From an uncultured Eubacteriales bacterium (GTDB lineage Bacteria; Bacillota; Clostridia; Christensenellales; Aristaeellaceae), in NCBI GenBank assembly GCA_944349855.1, contig CALVNS010000021.1:1-47995 (forward strand): a stretch of 47,995 bases of DNA, read 5' to 3'. A program made the position numbers and the translations under genes. Under the pieces are notes generated by a model, which did not search any database, had not been told where the DNA came from, and saw nothing but the letters and a program-made list of their open reading frames with translations. How positions within the stretch are numbered: the stretch's first letter is position 1; each line of letters opens with the position of its first letter. This document shows, one piece after another, positions 24,889-32,253 of this stretch.

Positions 24889-25253
24889 GGAAGGCTGATC
24901 CCCCATTGCCTGTTCAGGCTGACGACGCATATGGGCTTCCCGCCCACCGTGGCGGGCAGGTGTGCACTGCGCTCCACGACGAGCACGATGCCCTGGATCG
25001 CGTCGCTCCGTGCGTACCGGGTCAACTGGCGCAAGAGCGCGCTGCGGGCGGGCTTTCCCCGCTTGACCTCGACGCCCACACTGCCGCACAGGAAGTCGAT
25101 GCGCCGTCCGCCGCCCAGATTGACCTCATGCGCAGCCTGCAGCCCTGCCTCTTCCAGTGCGCGTGCAACCTGAGCATGCAGCTGCATCTCGTTCTGTCCG
25201 GGGCCAGTGCGCAGCACACGGATTGCCCGTTCTACCCGGAGCATCTCTTCCAA
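24885..25253 (-). CDS. Small PD-(D/E)XK nuclease (VRR-NUC-like)
   Basis: A 122-residue protein with a compact PD-(D/E)XK core: NEMQLHAQVARALEEAG (helix with E22), GGRRIDFLCG (D53), VGVEVKRGKP (E62 and K64) and ALLRQLTRYARS. This is the layout of standalone VRR-NUC/endonuclease-like proteins. I take the TTG at 25253 because GAGGGGGG lies about eight bases ahead; an ATG at 25244 is also possible. The gene is first in the unit and is translationally coupled to the SNF2 gene, which suggests the nuclease and translocase act together. Confidence 0.82.
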   Translation of the reverse strand: MEEMLRVERAIRVLRTGPGQNEMQLHAQVARALEEAGLQAAHEVNLGGGRRIDFLCGSVGVEVKRGKPARSALLRQLTRYARSDAIQGIVLVVERSAHLPATVGGKPICVVSLNRQWGISLP

Positions 25254-25364
25254 TTGCCCGCCCCCCTCGACCGTATATGTGCCACTTTACCATCATACCC
25301 GCGCGCTGTCAACCGTCCTCGCGCTTTTTTCGCGCGTCCTGCACGCCCTTTTTCCGCGCGGGCC

Positions 25365-25393
25365 TTGCAACAATCGTCATTTTGCTGTATGAT
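25365..25393 (+). promoter_or_regulatory. Sigma-A-type promoter for the secreted Ig-like/SH3 protein
   Basis: TTGCAA (25365-25370) and TATGAT (25388-25393) are spaced by exactly 17 bases, about 49 bases before the ATG at 25442. The intergenic stretch 25254-25441 otherwise shows no gene; it separates divergent units and must also hold the minus-strand promoter of the nuclease gene, which I could not identify. Confidence 0.7.
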
Positions 25394-25441
25394 GAACATA
25401 TTCCATATCGATACCATCATCAGAGGAAAGGGGATTCCTAC

Positions 25442-26512
25442 ATGCCTCGGATTCGTCGTCTGCTCATCTTTGCGCTTCTTGCGCTCATCGCGCTTCTCCC
25501 TGCCGCCGGTGTTTTGGCCGAGGAGGCGATTCGTCAAGTGGATCCCAAGGTCGAAACGGACGCCAAATCCTACACATTGCGGCCCGGGCTGGCAACGGAC
25601 ATGACGCTCACCCTCAGCATGCCCGGCTTCCTGACCGTGCGCGCTCTGAGCGCAGATGAGGTCGAGCTGGAGACAATCTGCACAGACATGGAGTTCCCCA
25701 GCGGAAAGAGCGTCTTTTCTTGGAACGGCGAACATCCGGACGGCTCGTTCTACGATCAGGGCGAATACCAGCTCGGCTTCGTCCTGCGCGACGAATACGG
25801 CAATGTCTCCTCTGAAAAGCTCGTGAAGGTCGAAGTGGGTGAGCCCCGTCCTGTCGTCTCCAACGTATCCTTCAGCAACGAGAGCGCCAAGAAGCCTTGG
25901 ACGTTTGACGTGACGCTCTCCATGGCCGGCTCCGTGCGCCTGGACATCTTCCGCACGAGCAACCTGCAAAGTCCTGCCTGCCAGATCGAGGTTTCCAAAA
26001 AGGCCGAGGCCGGCACCGCGACCATCGCCTGGGATGGCAAACTGGAGAGCGGCGATACCCTCGCGCCCGGTGACTATGCGGTTCGCGTCGTGCTGATCGA
26101 CAAGGACGACGTCGAAAGCTACGACGAACTCGTATACATCACCGTCGTCGAGGAGGGAAAGAGCGTCATGCCGTACTTGACCGGCACCGAGCCCGCCGCC
26201 GAGGATGAAGCCGCTGGCGACGCTCAGGACGGCGAGGAACCCTCTGCCGGCGATGAGGAAGCCCGTGAGACGACGTCAAACGATGATGGCGAACAAAAAG
26301 GTGACAGCAACTCTGCCCTCGTCCTCAAGCCGGACGTGAACCTGCGCGCCAAGCCCACGACGGACAGCGTGCGCATCCTCTTCCTGGACAAGGGCGAATT
26401 TGTGACGGTGCTGGATACCGTGACCGCCGAAAACGGCGAGGTCTGGTACCACGTCTATGCACACGGCGGCTATGAGGGGTATGTCCGCGGAGACCTGCTG
26501 GAGCTGCAATAA
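25442..26512 (+). CDS. Secreted protein with FlgD-like Ig domains and C-terminal SH3 domain
   Basis: The 356-residue product begins with a signal peptide (LLIFALLALIALLPAAGVLA). Two repeats resemble the beta-sandwich Ig-like fold of FlgD/FlaD: KSVFSWNGEHPDGSFYDQGEYQL-like region near residue 90-115 and ATIAWDGKLESGDTLAPGDY (about 195-215), each with W(N/D)G...L..G.Y. A long acidic, Glu/Asp/Ala-rich linker (about 250-290) follows, then a bacterial SH3 domain (DVNLRAKPTTDSVRIL, WYHVYAHGGYEGYV). SH3 domains of this type often bind cell wall. The ATG follows AGGAAAGGGG. Target and function are unknown; it is one of few plus-strand genes. Confidence 0.85.
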   Translation: MPRIRRLLIFALLALIALLPAAGVLAEEAIRQVDPKVETDAKSYTLRPGLATDMTLTLSMPGFLTVRALSADEVELETICTDMEFPSGKSVFSWNGEHPDGSFYDQGEYQLGFVLRDEYGNVSSEKLVKVEVGEPRPVVSNVSFSNESAKKPWTFDVTLSMAGSVRLDIFRTSNLQSPACQIEVSKKAEAGTATIAWDGKLESGDTLAPGDYAVRVVLIDKDDVESYDELVYITVVEEGKSVMPYLTGTEPAAEDEAAGDAQDGEEPSAGDEEARETTSNDDGEQKGDSNSALVLKPDVNLRAKPTTDSVRILFLDKGEFVTVLDTVTAENGEVWYHVYAHGGYEGYVRGDLLELQ

Positions 26513-26526
26513 ATAAAGAAGATGTC

Positions 26527-26563
26527 GAAACGGCCCTTCTCTGCTACAGAGGAGGGCCGTTTC
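26527..26563 (+). terminator. Hairpin after the secreted-protein gene
   Basis: Arms GAAACGGCCCT and AGGGCCGTTTC are perfectly complementary around a loop that can itself pair (TCTC/GAG). It begins 14 bases after the stop codon at 26512. No T-run follows (TTTCATGCG), so it may be a terminator of low efficiency or an RNA-stability hairpin. Confidence 0.5.
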
Positions 26564-26717
26564 ATGCGTTCGCGATGGCGCCCTTTGCCGTCTTGGGCCG
26601 CCGCTATCTCCCTGGCTCCGACGCAAAAGGCCCCGGCGCATGCGCAAAGCATTTCTGCTGGCCGTGTGGCCTCGCATCCGCAAAGCCCAAGGGCCCACCG
26701 CCTTCAACGGATGGCGG

Positions 26718-26797
26718 TAGGCCCTTCGACTTTCTTCAATATAGGGACTTTTCAATAGGCGCTTTCAATAGGCGCTTTCGTCAGATAGGTACTTTCA
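26718..26797. repeat. Degenerate 13-base direct repeats in a gene-free stretch
   Basis: The stretch 26564-26934 has no convincing gene on either strand. Within it a unit ATAGGNRCTTTCA recurs at 26741-26754 (one extra T), 26755-26767, 26768-26784 (with an extra GTCAG-like tail) and 26785-26797; a related GTAGGCCCTTCGA lies at 26718-26730. The first three exact-core copies are back to back. No function is known; possibilities are a protein-binding array, a slippage product or decayed sequence. Confidence 0.7.
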
Positions 26798-26934
26798 TAA
26801 TGAAAGGATTTAATATGGACGGTTTGCAATGGATGCTGTCAGCAGATTTTCTTTACAGCAGATCCTCTGTATGATTGCCTGCGACACAGACGCTTTCCCC
26901 CGCCATCCACATACATGGGTACGTCCACCGGCGC

Positions 26935-27624
26935 TCAATCCAGAATCACATATGCGAGCGCCTGGGCGCTTGCCGGCTTAATGCCCTGCGCATTCCACGC
27001 CGTTTCGATCTCTCCATCCACAACTGTGTTCAGTTCCACCGTGCTGCCAGACGGCAGTCCCAGATACGTCGCAGACAGCGTGTCAACAAACAGCAGATTG
27101 CCTGACGCATCGTAGAGCGCATAGACGACCATGATGCCGCGCGCCGTCTCCGACTGAGGGTTGGTGAGCGTAGCGGTGATCGTCGTACTCGTCTCGTTCT
27201 CATACAGCGTCCTCTGTTCAAACGAAGGCGTGCACGTCAGATAGGACACAGAGCCTTCCGACGCAGGGCTTGCGGAAAGATCGAATCGATAGCTGGCCAC
27301 CGCGTCCGGCGTATCCATGTTGGTATACTCGCGCACGTACCCGATCTCTCCAGGGCCAAGCACGGAGGGATAGCAGTTGTACACCTGAGCGCTGTAGATC
27401 GTTCCTCCCTCGGCGTTGTATAGCTCCAGCGTTCCCCCATTGAGCACGATCGGCGCGTCGCCGGTGTTTTGCACCTCCGCGAAGTAATACGTGAAAAACA
27501 CGTCGCCGTAGTCGTATGTCTGTGCCAGCTGACGGGTAATCGTCGCCTGCCCGTCCGCCAGCGCAGAGCCGGCGCAAAGCATCAGCAGCAAAGCGGCGCA
27601 AAGCGCAATCCATCCTTTTTTCAT
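26935..27624 (-). CDS. Secreted FxLYD-like protein, unknown function
   Basis: A 229-residue product with a clear signal peptide (GWIALCAALLLMLCAGSALA). The rest is predicted beta-rich: two similar halves, first DVFFTYYFAEVQNTGDAPIVLNGG then ITATLTNPQSETARGIMVVYALYDASGNLLFVD (read in pieces), a pattern common to FxLYD/DUF-type extracellular domains that carry NTG..P and a late YDA.G.L motif. The ATG follows AAGGAGG at ten bases. An extended -10 lies upstream. I cannot assign a role; it is a cell-surface or secreted protein. The gene is monocistronic and convergent with the plus-strand gene ending at 26512. Confidence 0.78.
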   Translation of the reverse strand: MKKGWIALCAALLLMLCAGSALADGQATITRQLAQTYDYGDVFFTYYFAEVQNTGDAPIVLNGGTLELYNAEGGTIYSAQVYNCYPSVLGPGEIGYVREYTNMDTPDAVASYRFDLSASPASEGSVSYLTCTPSFEQRTLYENETSTTITATLTNPQSETARGIMVVYALYDASGNLLFVDTLSATYLGLPSGSTVELNTVVDGEIETAWNAQGIKPASAQALAYVILD

Positions 27625-27671
27625 CTGTCTCTAGCCTCCTTGTTCGGGGTTTACCACATTGGGCTTCTATC

Positions 27672-27680
27672 ACTATACCA
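27672..27680 (-). promoter_or_regulatory. Extended -10 promoter for the FxLYD-like gene
   Basis: The minus strand reads TGGTATAGT, an extended -10 with TATAGT at 27677-27672. The -35 position is weak. The expected start is about 40 bases before the ATG at 27624. Confidence 0.5.
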
Positions 27681-27751
27681 TAAAACCGTTCAAAGATGTA
27701 CCCCTCTATGCGAAAAATCAAATCACAAATACGCCAATTCTTCAATAACAT

Positions 27752-27775
27752 ATTAAAATTTCAAAATATTTTAAT
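27752..27775. promoter_or_regulatory. Inverted repeat upstream of the metal-ATPase promoter, possible operator or UP element
   Basis: ATTAAAAT and ATTTTAAT form an inverted repeat with an eight-base AT spacer, ending six bases before the -35 box. The whole stretch is strikingly AT-rich compared with the surrounding DNA. It could bind a repressor or simply act as an UP element. Confidence 0.5.
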
Positions 27776-27781
27776 TTTTTA

Positions 27782-27810
27782 TTGACGTTTTCATTTCATT
27801 GGTCTATAAT
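27782..27810 (+). promoter_or_regulatory. Strong sigma-A promoter of the HMA/P-type ATPase unit
   Basis: TTGACG (27782-27787) and TATAAT (27805-27810) are spaced by 17 bases. Transcription would begin near 27817, giving a leader of about 90 bases before the ATG at 27906. Confidence 0.8.
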
Positions 27811-27847
27811 ATCAACAGATGAAGAGATATTGGCAAAGCGCTTCATC

Positions 27848-27868
27848 CCGCAGCGCGCGGCGCTGCGG
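27848..27868 (+). promoter_or_regulatory. Leader hairpin ahead of the HMA gene
   Basis: CCGCAGCGC and GCGCTGCGG form a perfect nine-base stem with a three-base loop in the 5' untranslated region. No T-run follows, so it is not a simple terminator. A role in RNA stability or binding is possible. Confidence 0.5.
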
Positions 27869-27905
27869 CATGTTCAGTCCATTCATTGAAAGGAGCGAAC
27901 GCATC

Positions 27906-28118
27906 ATGAAGAAATTTTTCAAGATCGCCGACCTGGACTGTGCGCACTGCGCCCTCAAGCTGGAGGATGCCCTACGCAAAATCGAGGGCGTCGAAAACGT
28001 GTCGGTCAACTTCCTTTCGCAGAAGCTGACATTGCAGGCGCCGGACGACCGCTTTGACGACGTGCTGCGCCAGGCCGTAAAGGTTTGCCGCAAGTCCGAC
28101 TGCTCGGTGGTCTTGTAA
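27906..28118 (+). CDS. Heavy-metal-associated (HMA) domain protein
   Basis: A 70-residue HMA/ferredoxin-fold metallochaperone-like protein. The metal-binding loop is DLDCAHCALKLEDAL (CxxC), followed by the family beta-strand pattern IEGVENVSVNFLSQKLTLQ. The second half has two further Cys (VCRKSDC), which is unusual. The ATG at 27906 follows AAAGGAG at ten bases. It is 61 bases before the P-type ATPase gene and probably delivers metal to it or is the detached N-terminal domain of that pump, which itself starts without an HMA domain. Confidence 0.9.
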   Translation: MKKFFKIADLDCAHCALKLEDALRKIEGVENVSVNFLSQKLTLQAPDDRFDDVLRQAVKVCRKSDCSVVL

Positions 28119-28179
28119 GGCCCCATCAATAGGAGCGCTCATCCGCGCTTGATGCTGTTTGATGAAGGAGAGAAGAATT

Positions 28180-30027
28180 ATGACCCCCAAACAACGGCGG
28201 TTGCTCGCGCGCATCCTTGCCGGCGGCGCGCTGTTCCTCGCGGCCAATCTGATGCCTGTGACGGGCTGGCTTCGAGTGGTTGTATTTCTCATTCCCTATG
28301 CGCTCGTGGGTTGGGACGTGCTGTATCGCGCTGCGCGCAACATCCGCCAAGGACAGGTGTTCGACGAGAATTTTCTCATGGCCGTCGCCACGCTCGGCGC
28401 GCTTGCACTGGGTGAATATGCCGAAGCGGTGGCCGTATTGCTCTTTTACCAAATCGGAGAGCTATTCCAAGGATATGCTGTCGGCCGTTCCAGGCGCTCC
28501 ATCGCCGCGTTGATGGACATACGGCCTGACTACGCAAACGTCGAGCGCGGCGGCGATCTGGAGCAGGTAGATCCTGAGGAGGTCAAGGTTGGCGACGTGA
28601 TCGTCGTAAAGCCCGGCGAAAAAGTGCCGTTGGACGGAACGGTGCTGGAAGGCGTCTCGACGTTGGATACCTCTGCGCTGACCGGCGAATCGCTGCCGCG
28701 CGACACAGCGCCAGGCGATGAGATCGTCAGCGGCTGCGTCAATCTGTCAGGAGCGCTGCGCATACGCGTCACGCAGCCCTTTGGAGAAACCACTGTAGCC
28801 AAAATTCTCGACCTGGTCGAAAATGCGAGCTCCAAAAAGGCACAGGCCGAAAACTTCATCACCAAGTTTGCGCGTTACTATACGCCTGCCGTTGTTGGCG
28901 GCGCCGTCGCGCTGTGCGTTCTGCCGTCGTTGGCGTTTGGCAACTGGGTAGAGTGGTTTAGGCGCGCGCTGACATTCCTGGTCATCTCTTGCCCGTGCGC
29001 ATTGGTCATTTCGATTCCGCTGAGTTTTTTCGGCGGCATCGGTGGCGCCTCCAGGCGTGGCATCCTCGTCAAGGGCAGTAACTATCTGGAGGCCCTTGCC
29101 GAAGCCGGTATCGTGGTCTTTGACAAGACGGGAACCCTCACGCGCGGCAGCTTTGACGTGACGGCCGTACATCCCAGCGAAGTTTCGCCTGAAGATCTGT
29201 TGGAGATCGCCGCCCTGGCCGAGCTCCTGTCCGATCATCCGATCTCCCGGTCGCTGAAGGCGGCCTGCCGTCGCGACCTGGACCGCGGGCGCGTGCGCGA
29301 CGTGACGGAGATCGCCGGCGAGGGCGTACAGGCGTATGTCGACGGCCGGCTGATCAGCGCCGGAAACGGAAAGCTCATGGACCGCGTCGGCGCTGCATGG
29401 CACGACTGTCACCGGACCGGCACTATCGTCCACGTGGCGGCCGACGGGCGTTATATGGGGCATGTGGTGATCTCCGATACCGTCAAGCCGGACGCGCAGC
29501 AGGCCATAAGCGGTCTCAGAGAGGCCGGCGTGCGCAAAACCGTCATGCTCACCGGCGATTCTGCCAAGGTCGGCGAATCTGTCGCCACTCAGCTCGGCCT
29601 GGATGAGGTGCGTGCCCAGCTGCTCCCCGCGCAGAAGCTTGAGCAGATCGAACGCCTGCTCGGTGAGCGGAAGGGACGGGAAAAGCTCGTGTTCGTCGGC
29701 GACGGCATCAATGATGCGCCCGCCCTCTCGCGCGCGGACATCGGCATTGCGATGGGGGCGTTGGGCTCCGCGGCAGCCATCGAGGCTGCGGACGTCGTGC
29801 TGATGGACGATCAACCCTCCAAGATCGCCACGGCGATCCGCATCTCGCGCCGAACGCTGCGCATCGTTCACCAGAACATTGTCTTCGCGCTATCCGTCAA
29901 GGCGCTCGTGCTCGTGCTGGGCGCGTTGGGCTTGGCCAACATGTGGGCGGCCGTCTTTGCGGATGTGGGCGTCTCCGTGATCGCCATTCTTAACGCCATG
30001 CGTGCGCTGCGCACCAAAAAACTCTGA
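28180..30027 (+). CDS. Heavy-metal translocating P-type ATPase (CadA/ZntA type)
   Basis: A 615-residue PIB-type ATPase that exports divalent metal across the membrane. Features: TGE loop DTSALTGES (153-161), transmembrane metal-site SCPCALVIS (C271 and C273), phosphorylation site DKTGTLT (D315), the HP motif in LSDHPISRSLK, ATP-binding and hinge GDGINDAPALSRADIGIAMG. The late helices carry a Lys (SVKALVLVLG) and AVFADVGVS, the K...DxG pattern of the Zn/Cd/Pb subgroup rather than the copper subgroup. No N-terminal HMA domain is fused; it is encoded separately upstream. ATG at 28180 follows AAGGAGA. Confidence 0.93.
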   Translation: MTPKQRRLLARILAGGALFLAANLMPVTGWLRVVVFLIPYALVGWDVLYRAARNIRQGQVFDENFLMAVATLGALALGEYAEAVAVLLFYQIGELFQGYAVGRSRRSIAALMDIRPDYANVERGGDLEQVDPEEVKVGDVIVVKPGEKVPLDGTVLEGVSTLDTSALTGESLPRDTAPGDEIVSGCVNLSGALRIRVTQPFGETTVAKILDLVENASSKKAQAENFITKFARYYTPAVVGGAVALCVLPSLAFGNWVEWFRRALTFLVISCPCALVISIPLSFFGGIGGASRRGILVKGSNYLEALAEAGIVVFDKTGTLTRGSFDVTAVHPSEVSPEDLLEIAALAELLSDHPISRSLKAACRRDLDRGRVRDVTEIAGEGVQAYVDGRLISAGNGKLMDRVGAAWHDCHRTGTIVHVAADGRYMGHVVISDTVKPDAQQAISGLREAGVRKTVMLTGDSAKVGESVATQLGLDEVRAQLLPAQKLEQIERLLGERKGREKLVFVGDGINDAPALSRADIGIAMGALGSAAAIEAADVVLMDDQPSKIATAIRISRRTLRIVHQNIVFALSVKALVLVLGALGLANMWAAVFADVGVSVIAILNAMRALRTKKL

Positions 30028-30035
30028 CGTGCGGC

Positions 30036-30072
30036 AAAGGGCCGGTTCCCTTACTTGGGGACCGGCCCTTTA
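30036..30072 (+). terminator. Terminator between the P-type ATPase and the convergent zincin gene
   Basis: AAAGGGCCGGT and ACCGGCCCTTT are perfect 11-base arms; the loop (TCCC..GGGG) can pair further. The plus-strand continuation ATATGCCTTTTCC is T-rich. The same hairpin contains the stop codon of the convergent minus-strand gene (30051), so it can act for both. Confidence 0.75.
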
Positions 30073-30443
30073 TATGCCTTTTCCTCGTAATATCGGCGCA
30101 GCTCCTCCTCATCTTCAATCTCCAGATCGCGCTCTCCTGCCAGGCGCTCGATATGATGGCGAAACTCGTGGCGTAGCGTGTCCCGCACGTGGCCCATGAG
30201 CTCTTCTTGCGTACAGCGGCCGAATACTTTTTTGAACGATCCGTAGAAGATGACGATGCGGCTGCCCATGACCGTACTGTACTGATACTCGCCGAGCGTA
30301 TACAGATCGGCATCCAGGGCATGCTCGCTCAACTTGCTCTGCGGCAGAAGCAACACGCCGCCGTTAAGCTGGGCGTACAGCTCCTCCGGCAGCTCCTCCG
30401 CTGCCGCTTCCAGCATTTCGTGAAATTGCTCCAGCGATACCAC
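30051..30443 (-). CDS. Zincin-like metallopeptidase family protein (DUF1025/PF06262)
   Basis: A 130-residue small putative metalloprotease. The zinc-binding motif is LRHEFRHHIERLAGERDLE (H92, E93, H96, with a downstream Glu), as in the family often annotated as metallopeptidase. Other landmarks are LEAAAEELPEELYAQLNGGV and SRIVIFYGSFKKVF. GTG at 30443 follows AGGAGG at eight bases; the longer frame upstream is not conserved. Substrate is unknown and some members may not be proteolytic. It stands alone, convergent to the P-type ATPase. Confidence 0.87.
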   Translation of the reverse strand: MVSLEQFHEMLEAAAEELPEELYAQLNGGVLLLPQSKLSEHALDADLYTLGEYQYSTVMGSRIVIFYGSFKKVFGRCTQEELMGHVRDTLRHEFRHHIERLAGERDLEIEDEEELRRYYEEKAYKGPVPK

Positions 30444-30574
30444 CGTTTTTTCCTCCTCTCCCAATCGAATGGGTTCATCTTCCCTTCGATCTTTTTCACA
30501 ATTCTTCTGTGACGGGTTCATCCTGCGGACATAGTTTGCCGGTATACTGATGCCATCAACAGGAGGTGATCCAT

Positions 30575-30703
30575 ATGATTGAAAAACTCGCTTCGAAGAT
30601 CGCGCTTCGCCGTCCCAAGGCGTATCTCTTTCTCGCTTCGCTCGACGCGCGGTTTGGCATGGCGCTGCTTCCGCTTCCAGCGCTTGTGCGCCGTTTCCGT
30701 TGA
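30575..30703 (+). CDS. 42-residue basic small protein with consensus ribosome-binding site
   Basis: ATG at 30575 follows AGGAGGTGATC, which matches the 16S anti-Shine-Dalgarno end over its full length. The product (MIEKLASKIALRRPKAYLFL, then a Leu/Pro/Arg-rich end) has a net positive charge and an amphipathic or membrane-touching middle (KAYLFLASLDARFGMALLPLP). A TATACT hexamer lies at 30543-30548, though its -35 is weak. A strong terminator follows at 30741. No homologue is recognised. The site, spacing and terminator together support real expression. Confidence 0.6.
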   Translation: MIEKLASKIALRRPKAYLFLASLDARFGMALLPLPALVRRFR

Positions 30704-30740
30704 GCGCTTCCCAAGGCAACCCGCCTTTTGACATAGATTT

Positions 30741-30775
30741 GCCCCGGCCGGTCGCATCGAACCGCCGGGGCCTTT
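30741..30775 (+). terminator. Terminator downstream of the 42-residue gene
   Basis: GCCCCGGC and GCCGGGGC pair, with an inner CGGT/ACCG extension, followed by CTTTTC. It lies 38 bases after the stop at 30703. Confidence 0.7.
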
Positions 30776-30851
30776 TCATCTGTTCAGGCGCGACGCCGGT
30801 ATGCACAACGCACTGCGGTAGAGCTTGTCCATTTTCCCCCGTCCGCGCGCC

Positions 30852-31385
30852 TCAATCCTCCGCCAGAGCGCGTTCGATCCGCTCGATCAACCCAACCCAT
30901 TCGCGTGGAGAATGGGCGACATGGTCCGGCGTCTGCCCGGCATCTGCCGGCGTCATGTCATAGCGCGGGCTCCAGTCCAGCAGTATCGAAGTCATGCCCA
31001 TGCAGTTGGCGCCGAGCACGTCGCGCTTGACGTTGTTGCCGATCATCACCGCGCGCCGCGCGTCCGACGGCGTGCAGTGCAGGCGCTCCAGCGCCGCACG
31101 GAACATGCGCGCGTCGGGCTTTTCGGCGCCCACCTCCTCGGAGATGGCCCGCGCGTCGAACACATCCCACAGCCCGAGCCGGCCGAGGATGTTCTCAAAC
31201 GAGATGATGCGCCCGTCGGCGACGAGCGCGAGCGGGTGGCCGCGCCGCTTGATCTCCAGCACGGCCTCCACCGCGCCGGGGATCTCCTCGGCGCGCAGCA
31301 CGTTGCCCGCGCCGTCAAACACCTGCGTCGACTCGTCCACGATCGTATCGCCGCAGTCAATGCAGACGATCAGCCTTTTCTTCAT
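30852..31385 (-). CDS. HAD-superfamily hydrolase
   Basis: A HAD phosphatase-like protein of about 177 residues. Motif I is IVCIDCGDTIVDES (DxGDT in place of DxDGT), motif II is the ALVADGR region, motif III is EKPDARMFRAAL and motif IV is MIGNNVKRDVLGAN. The DxGDT form fits a subgroup of HAD enzymes. The ATG at 31385 is chosen; another lies three codons upstream. Substrate cannot be predicted. Nothing upstream or downstream gives a pathway. Confidence 0.87.
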   Translation of the reverse strand: MKKRLIVCIDCGDTIVDESTQVFDGAGNVLRAEEIPGAVEAVLEIKRRGHPLALVADGRIISFENILGRLGLWDVFDARAISEEVGAEKPDARMFRAALERLHCTPSDARRAVMIGNNVKRDVLGANCMGMTSILLDWSPRYDMTPADAGQTPDHVAHSPREWVGLIERIERALAED

Positions 31386-31460
31386 GCGCACCATCCATCC
31401 TGTACACGGAAATATTTCACTACACTATTCGTCAGCTCCGGCCGCATTTCCTGCCCCGGC

Positions 31461-31500
31461 GCGCAAAGAACCCGCGAGGCAATGCCGCCCCGCGGGCTTC
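31461..31500 (-). terminator. Terminator after the VanY-like gene
   Basis: CCCGCG (31471-31476) and CGCGGG (31491-31496) pair; on the minus strand the hairpin is followed by TTCTTTGCG. It begins directly after the stop at 31504. The T-run is short, so efficiency is uncertain. Confidence 0.45.
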
Positions 31501-31503
31501 CAA

Positions 31504-32211
31504 TCACGGCGTATCCGCAGCCTGCGTACCGGATGACAGCTCCTGCGCGCGCGCCTCCTGCAACAGGTCGACGTACCACTCCAGGGGGATGTTCAGCTGC
31601 GCGATGGCCGTCGCGTGCTCCACGCCGACATAGCGCAGATGCCAGGGCTCGTAGGCGTAGCCGGTGATCTCCTCCCAGCCGCGCTTATAGCGGATGATGA
31701 ACCCGAAGCGGTGCGCGTTCTCCGCGACCCAGATGCCCTCCGGCGATGCGCCGAACGACTCCTCCAGCCCGTCGTAGAGCGTGCTTTCGCCGTCGATGTC
31801 CATCGCCAGGCCCGTCTGGTGCTCGGAATGCCCCGGCTCGGCCACGAGCATGCTGGCGCGCGCCGTGCCGATCTCCCCCGTCCTGCGCTCATAGATGGCC
31901 TTCTGCGTCGCGTAGCTTCGGTATCCAGAGGTCGCGTACAGCGTATACCCCGCCTCCTGCGCGGCCTGAAACAGCGCCTCCAGCGCCGCGGCGGCCTCCG
32001 GGCGCATGTAGATGTTTTCGGCATACGCGGGCTTGGTCGGCGTCACGTCCGGCAGCACGAGCACGGGCTGTACGTCCGGCGCCCGGTGCTCCTTGTTGAC
32101 GAGCAGGAGCAAACCCAGCGGATCGTCCTGTGGCAGGGCATATCCCCACGAGCCAAAGAGCACGGAGACGGTCGTCGCCAGTGCGGCGAAGGCCCGAAAC
32201 GGCAGGATCAT
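31504..32211 (-). CDS. VanY-like D-alanyl-D-alanine carboxypeptidase (peptidase M15B)
   Basis: VanY/DdcY enzymes remove the terminal D-Ala from peptidoglycan stem peptides. The 235-residue product has an N-terminal signal/anchor (LPFRAFAALATTVSVLFGSWG) and the M15 zinc site: SGYRSYATQKAIYE, EPGHSEHQTGLAMDID (His/Asp) and EPWHLRYVG (second His). Order and spacing are normal. ATG at 32211 follows AAAGGA. It is not near any vancomycin-resistance regulator, so a housekeeping wall-trimming role is more likely than resistance. Confidence 0.9.
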   Translation of the reverse strand: MILPFRAFAALATTVSVLFGSWGYALPQDDPLGLLLLVNKEHRAPDVQPVLVLPDVTPTKPAYAENIYMRPEAAAALEALFQAAQEAGYTLYATSGYRSYATQKAIYERRTGEIGTARASMLVAEPGHSEHQTGLAMDIDGESTLYDGLEESFGASPEGIWVAENAHRFGFIIRYKRGWEEITGYAYEPWHLRYVGVEHATAIAQLNIPLEWYVDLLQEARAQELSSGTQAADTP

Positions 32212-32253
32212 AGCATCAGTCCTTTCGCGGGATATTCCCCTGCATCCAACGGA

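Noticed and set aside
23065-25173. A 702-codon plus-strand open frame opposite the SNF2 gene
   Set aside because: Antisense shadow; composition is Arg/Gln/His-rich and no ribosome site or motif is present.
26575-26874. A 99-codon plus-strand frame in the gap after the secreted-protein gene
   Set aside because: No ribosome-binding site, low-complexity translation and overlap with the direct repeats make coding unlikely.
31504-32211. Vancomycin-resistance operon around the VanY-like gene
   Set aside because: No vanS/R, vanH or ligase gene is nearby; the carboxypeptidase alone is a common wall enzyme.
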